NCBI RefSeq assembly: GCF_000143885.2
Contig: NC_018581.1
Span: 3,348,001 to 3,412,000, forward strand
Length of the DNA stretch: 64,000 nt
Reading direction: 5' to 3'
From: Gordonia sp. KTR9
GTDB lineage: Bacteria > Actinomycetota > Actinomycetes > Mycobacteriales > Mycobacteriaceae
In this document: piece by piece, positions 60,129-64,000 of the stretch
Position numbering within the stretch: the first letter of the stretch is position 1
Layout: each line of letters starts with the position of its first letter
Made by a program: the position numbers and the translations under genes
Notes under the pieces: model-generated
Told to the model about the DNA's origin: nothing
What the model saw: the letters and a program-made list of their open reading frames with translations, nothing else
The model's database searches: none

Positions 60129-60950
60129 TCACGCCGACCATTCCCGGACCGTGTCGCCGATGACACGCATCAGTCCGGCATGCACGGTCGGCGTACCCGC
60201 GACGAGCGACGGCGATGCCACGGTCCACGGTCGGCCCGCGATGTCGGTCGCGACGCCGCCGGCGGCGCGGACCAGGGCCGCTCCCGCGGCGTTGTCCCAG
60301 GGGTGCCTGCCGAATGCGATCGCCCCGCCGAACACGCCTGCCGCGGTGAACGCCATGTCGACACCCGTGGAACCCGTCATCCGGATCCGGGCGGCTCGCG
60401 TGCTCAGTTCGCGCAGGAGGTCGGCGCGGCGGGTGCCCGGGTATCTGCCGCCGCCGCGTGCGTCGAACGGGCCGAACGCGATGGCGGCCTCGGCGAGTTC
60501 CATGTCGGGGACCGGCGGGACGGGCTCGCCGTCGACCAGAAGCGGACCGTCGACGTGCGCGGCGTAGCGACGTCCCACGAGAGGCAACCAGGTCATTCCG
60601 AGGGTGGCCTCACCGTCCACGACCAGACCGAGGAGGATGCCGGTGAGCGGCATCCCCGCGGAGTAGTTGAAGGTGCCGTCGATCGGGTCGAGCACCCACA
60701 CCGGACCGTCCACGACATCGGCGCCGCCGAACTCCTCGCCGTGCACCGGGATCTGGGTGCGGTCGGCGAGCTCGGCCCCGATGTGGCGTTCGAGGTCCAG
60801 ATCGATCTGGGTGGCGAAGTCGGTGCCGCCCTTGTTGATCGCGCTCGGCGCGCCCTGACCGTCGACGAACCGCTCGACGGAGGCGTCGAGGATCGACCCG
60901 GCGATGTCGAGCAGCCGGGGCAGGTCGAGGGAGGTGTCCGCCGCGCTCAT
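60129..60950 (-). CDS. hisN: Inositol monophosphatase-family protein (HisN type)
   Basis: A 273-residue lithium-sensitive phosphatase. Metal ligands lie in [23 protein letters not shown] and the late [17 protein letters not shown]. At this place in actinobacterial his operons (between hisA and hisF; impA/Rv1604 in M. tuberculosis) such an enzyme is taken as a possible histidinol-phosphate phosphatase. The ATG overlaps the hisA stop as ATGA. An inositol-phosphatase role cannot be ruled out. Confidence 0.85.
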   Translation of the reverse strand: MSAADTSLDLPRLLDIAGSILDASVERFVDGQGAPSAINKGGTDFATQIDLDLERHIGAELADRTQIPVHGEEFGGADVVDGPVWVLDPIDGTFNYSAGMPLTGILLGLVVDGEATLGMTWLPLVGRRYAAHVDGPLLVDGEPVPPVPDMELAEAAIAFGPFDARGGGRYPGTRRADLLRELSTRAARIRMTGSTGVDMAFTAAGVFGGAIAFGRHPWDNAAGAALVRAAGGVATDIAGRPWTVASPSLVAGTPTVHAGLMRVIGDTVREWSA

Positions 60951-61693
60951 CAGACCCCGGCGACCGCGGCCAGCGCCTCCGGCAAGGTGAAGCGGCCCGC
61001 GTAGAGCGCCTTGCCGACGATGGCGCCCTCCACACCCTTGCCGGTGAGGCCGGCGATCGCGACCAGATCGTCGATGGCCGAAACTCCACCCGAGGCGACG
61101 ATCGGGGCGTCGGTCGCCGCGGCGACCTCGGCGAGCAGGTCGAGGTTCGGCCCCTGCAGCGTCCCGTCCTTGGACACGTCGGTGACCACGTACCGCGCGC
61201 ACCCGTCGCGGTTCAGTCGCTCGAGGACCTCCCACAGATCGCCTCCGTCGGTGACCCAGCCGCGTCCGCGCAGGCGGTAGGACCCGCCGTCGCGGATGAC
61301 GTCCAGGCCGACCGCGATGCGGTCGCCGTGCTCGGCGATCGCGCGGGCACACCACTCCGGGTTCTCCAGGGCAGCGGTGCCGAGGTTCACGCGGGTGCAC
61401 CCGGTCGCGAGGGCGGCCGCCAGCGAATCGTCGTCGCGGATGCCGCCGGACAACTCGACCTTCACGTCGAGTTCGCCGACCACGCCGGCCAGCAGGTCGC
61501 GGTTGTCGCCTCGGCCGAAGGCCGCGTCGAGGTCGACGAGATGGATCCACTCCGCGCCGTCGCGCTGCCACGCCAGCGCGGCATCGCGCGGCGAGCCGTA
61601 GGACGTCTCGGTGCCGGCCGCGCCCTGGACCAGGCGGACCGCCTGCCCGTCGGCGACGTCGACGGCGGGAAGGAGTTCGAGGGTGCTACCCAT
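60950..61693 (-). CDS. priA: HisA/PriA isomerase
   Basis: A 247-residue TIM-barrel isomerase. In actinobacteria lacking a separate trpF, this protein (PriA) serves both histidine and tryptophan synthesis. The PriA-type segment [17 protein letters not shown] with its arginine is seen near residue 20, the catalytic aspartates are in [11 protein letters not shown] and [14 protein letters not shown], and [10 protein letters not shown] and VASGGVSA complete the barrel. Absence of trpF beside the trp genes supports dual use. Confidence 0.93.
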   Translation of the reverse strand: MGSTLELLPAVDVADGQAVRLVQGAAGTETSYGSPRDAALAWQRDGAEWIHLVDLDAAFGRGDNRDLLAGVVGELDVKVELSGGIRDDDSLAAALATGCTRVNLGTAALENPEWCARAIAEHGDRIAVGLDVIRDGGSYRLRGRGWVTDGGDLWEVLERLNRDGCARYVVTDVSKDGTLQGPNLDLLAEVAAATDAPIVASGGVSAIDDLVAIAGLTGKGVEGAIVGKALYAGRFTLPEALAAVAGV

Positions 61694-61749
61694 GGGTGAA
61701 TCTGTCCTGTCTGTTCTGGATCGAGCGTGAGCGGCTGTGGGACGGGTGG

Positions 61750-62088
61750 TCAGGCGGGGTCGTGACCGTCGCGAGCCGCGATCAGGTCCGCCCGCGCACG
61801 GTCGACCATGCGGTTGGCAACGGTACCGATCGCGGCGATCATCGCCGCCACCGCCACCAGCGCGGCGACGAGCCCGGCGATCGGCGACCAGTGCGCGCAC
61901 AGCGCGATGATCGGGACGGACGCGACGAGGACCAGCACACCCGCCCCGAGAGCGTAGAAGGCGAGTTTGGCGATCGAGAAACCGGTCGACGCCGACGCGG
62001 AGTCCTCCGGCACGGGTTCGGGCGGCGGCCCGCCGTGCCCGTCGCCGAACCCGCCGTCGTGGCCGGGGCGCGGCGTGCCGTCGGTCAC
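61750..62088 (-). CDS. Small membrane protein in the his operon
   Basis: A 112-residue protein with a proline/glycine-rich polar N-terminus and two membrane spans (about 40-62 and 68-92), then a short basic end. The GTG start overlaps the hisH stop as GTGA, so it is part of the operon. Proteins of this type occur at the same place in related genomes; the function is unknown. Confidence 0.78.
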   Translation of the reverse strand: MTDGTPRPGHDGGFGDGHGGPPPEPVPEDSASASTGFSIAKLAFYALGAGVLVLVASVPIIALCAHWSPIAGLVAALVAVAAMIAAIGTVANRMVDRARADLIAARDGHDPA

Positions 62089-62719
62089 GAGAGTCCCCGA
62101 ACCCAGTTCTCCAGCAGGTGGGCGCCAGCGTCACCGGACTTCTCCGGGTGGAACTGCGTGGCCGACAACGGCCCGTTCTCGACCGCGGCGAGGAACCGGC
62201 CGCCGTGTTCGGCCCAGGTCAGTCGGGGTGCGACCAGAGGCGAACCCTCGTTGTCCATCTCCCAGGTCTGCGCGGCGTAGGAGTGCACGAAGTAGAAGCG
62301 GGTGTCGGCGTCGAGTCCGTCGAACAGCACCGAACCCGCCGGGGCGTCGACCGTGTTCCAGCCCATGTGCGGCAGCACCGGCGCCGGCAGCTGCGTCACA
62401 CTGCCCGGCCACTCCCCGCAACCCTCCGCCTCGACACCGAACTCGACGCCGCGCTCGAAGAGGATCTGCATGCCGACGCAGATGCCCAGCACCGGCCGCC
62501 CGCCGGCGAGTCGCCGACCGACGATCCGATCGCCCTTGACGGCGCGGAGACCTTCCATGCAGGCGGCGAACGCGCCGACGCCGGGCACGACGAGTCCGGT
62601 GGCCTCCAGGGCGGTGGTGAAGTCGGAGGTGACCGTCACCTGGGCCCCGGTCCGTTCCAGCGCGCGCTGCGCCGACCGCAGGTTGCCCGACCCGTAGTCG
62701 AGGATGGTGACGTCGACGC

Positions 62720-62723
<4 letters not shown>
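62085..62723 (-). CDS. hisH: Imidazole glycerol phosphate synthase subunit HisH
   Basis: A 212-residue class I glutamine amidotransferase. The nucleophile cysteine lies in [15 protein letters not shown] and the His-Glu pair in [13 protein letters not shown]. The N-terminal [18 protein letters not shown] is typical. It supplies ammonia to HisF. Its start overlaps the hisB stop. Confidence 0.97.

Positions 62724-64000
<1,277 letters not shown>

Overview
The window reads as a high-GC actinomycete chromosome, most likely Gordonia or a close relative in the Mycobacteriales. The reasons are the strong G/C bias at third codon positions, GTG starts and ATGA/GTGA start-stop overlaps, several TANNNT boxes placed 6-7 bases before a start codon (the leaderless-transcript pattern of these bacteria), an alkB-rubA-rubA-rubB-tetR alkane operon of Rhodococcus/Gordonia type, and a his-trp-lgt-glt-pyk-tesB block whose order follows the mycobacterial chromosome.

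Layout. (1) 0.2-1.6 kb: an IS110-family transposase gene, then a block of 32-bp tandem repeats. (2) 1.6-17.3 kb: an aldarate (sugar diacid) catabolic region. One minus-strand operon encodes a peptide-type ABC transporter (binding protein, two permeases, two ATPases), a TauE/SafE membrane protein, a glucarate dehydratase and a 2-hydroxyacid dehydrogenase. Divergent from it are a second 2-hydroxyacid dehydrogenase and a UspA protein. A second minus-strand operon holds an aldehyde dehydrogenase, 5-dehydro-4-deoxyglucarate dehydratase and a second enolase-superfamily dehydratase, followed by a LysR regulator. Together these give glucarate -> 5-keto-4-deoxyglucarate -> 2-oxoglutarate semialdehyde -> 2-oxoglutarate. 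(3) 17.7-19.8 kb: a small secreted protein and a DUF222/HNH endonuclease gene with a LexA (SOS) box on its promoter. (4) 20.3-25.3 kb: the alkane hydroxylase operon, in which the 3' end of alkB carries an exact 115-bp tandem duplication and an IS256-family element with a perfect 8-bp target duplication.

(5) 25.3-36.6 kb: mixed accessory genes: phospholipase D-like protein, CHAP-domain protein, DUF2461 protein, guanine deaminase flanked by two paralogous ABM-domain membrane proteins, a YchJ-like protein, dodecin, an alpha/beta hydrolase with a divergent TetR regulator, and ethanolamine ammonia-lyase EutBC. (6) 36.6-43.3 kb: an inverted cluster of 35/37-bp repeats, then SHOCT and DUF6325 proteins, an acyl-CoA synthetase, a BacA/Rv1819c-like ABC transporter, a membrane protein and acyl-CoA thioesterase II. 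(7) 43.4-64 kb, all minus strand: pyruvate kinase, glutamate synthase (gltD, gltB), lgt with a long acidic tail, trpA, trpB, trpC, a Trp-associated membrane protein, trpE, a small 4-oxalocrotonate tautomerase, hisI, hisF, hisN, hisA/priA, a membrane protein, hisH, hisB and a hisC cut by the window edge.

The amino-acid block is ordinary. The observations most worth a second look are the rearranged alkB 3' end, the SOS-controlled HNH gene, three families of short tandem repeats that recur at more than one place, and several unusual regulatory or catalytic details listed as findings. I see no tRNA, rRNA or CRISPR array.
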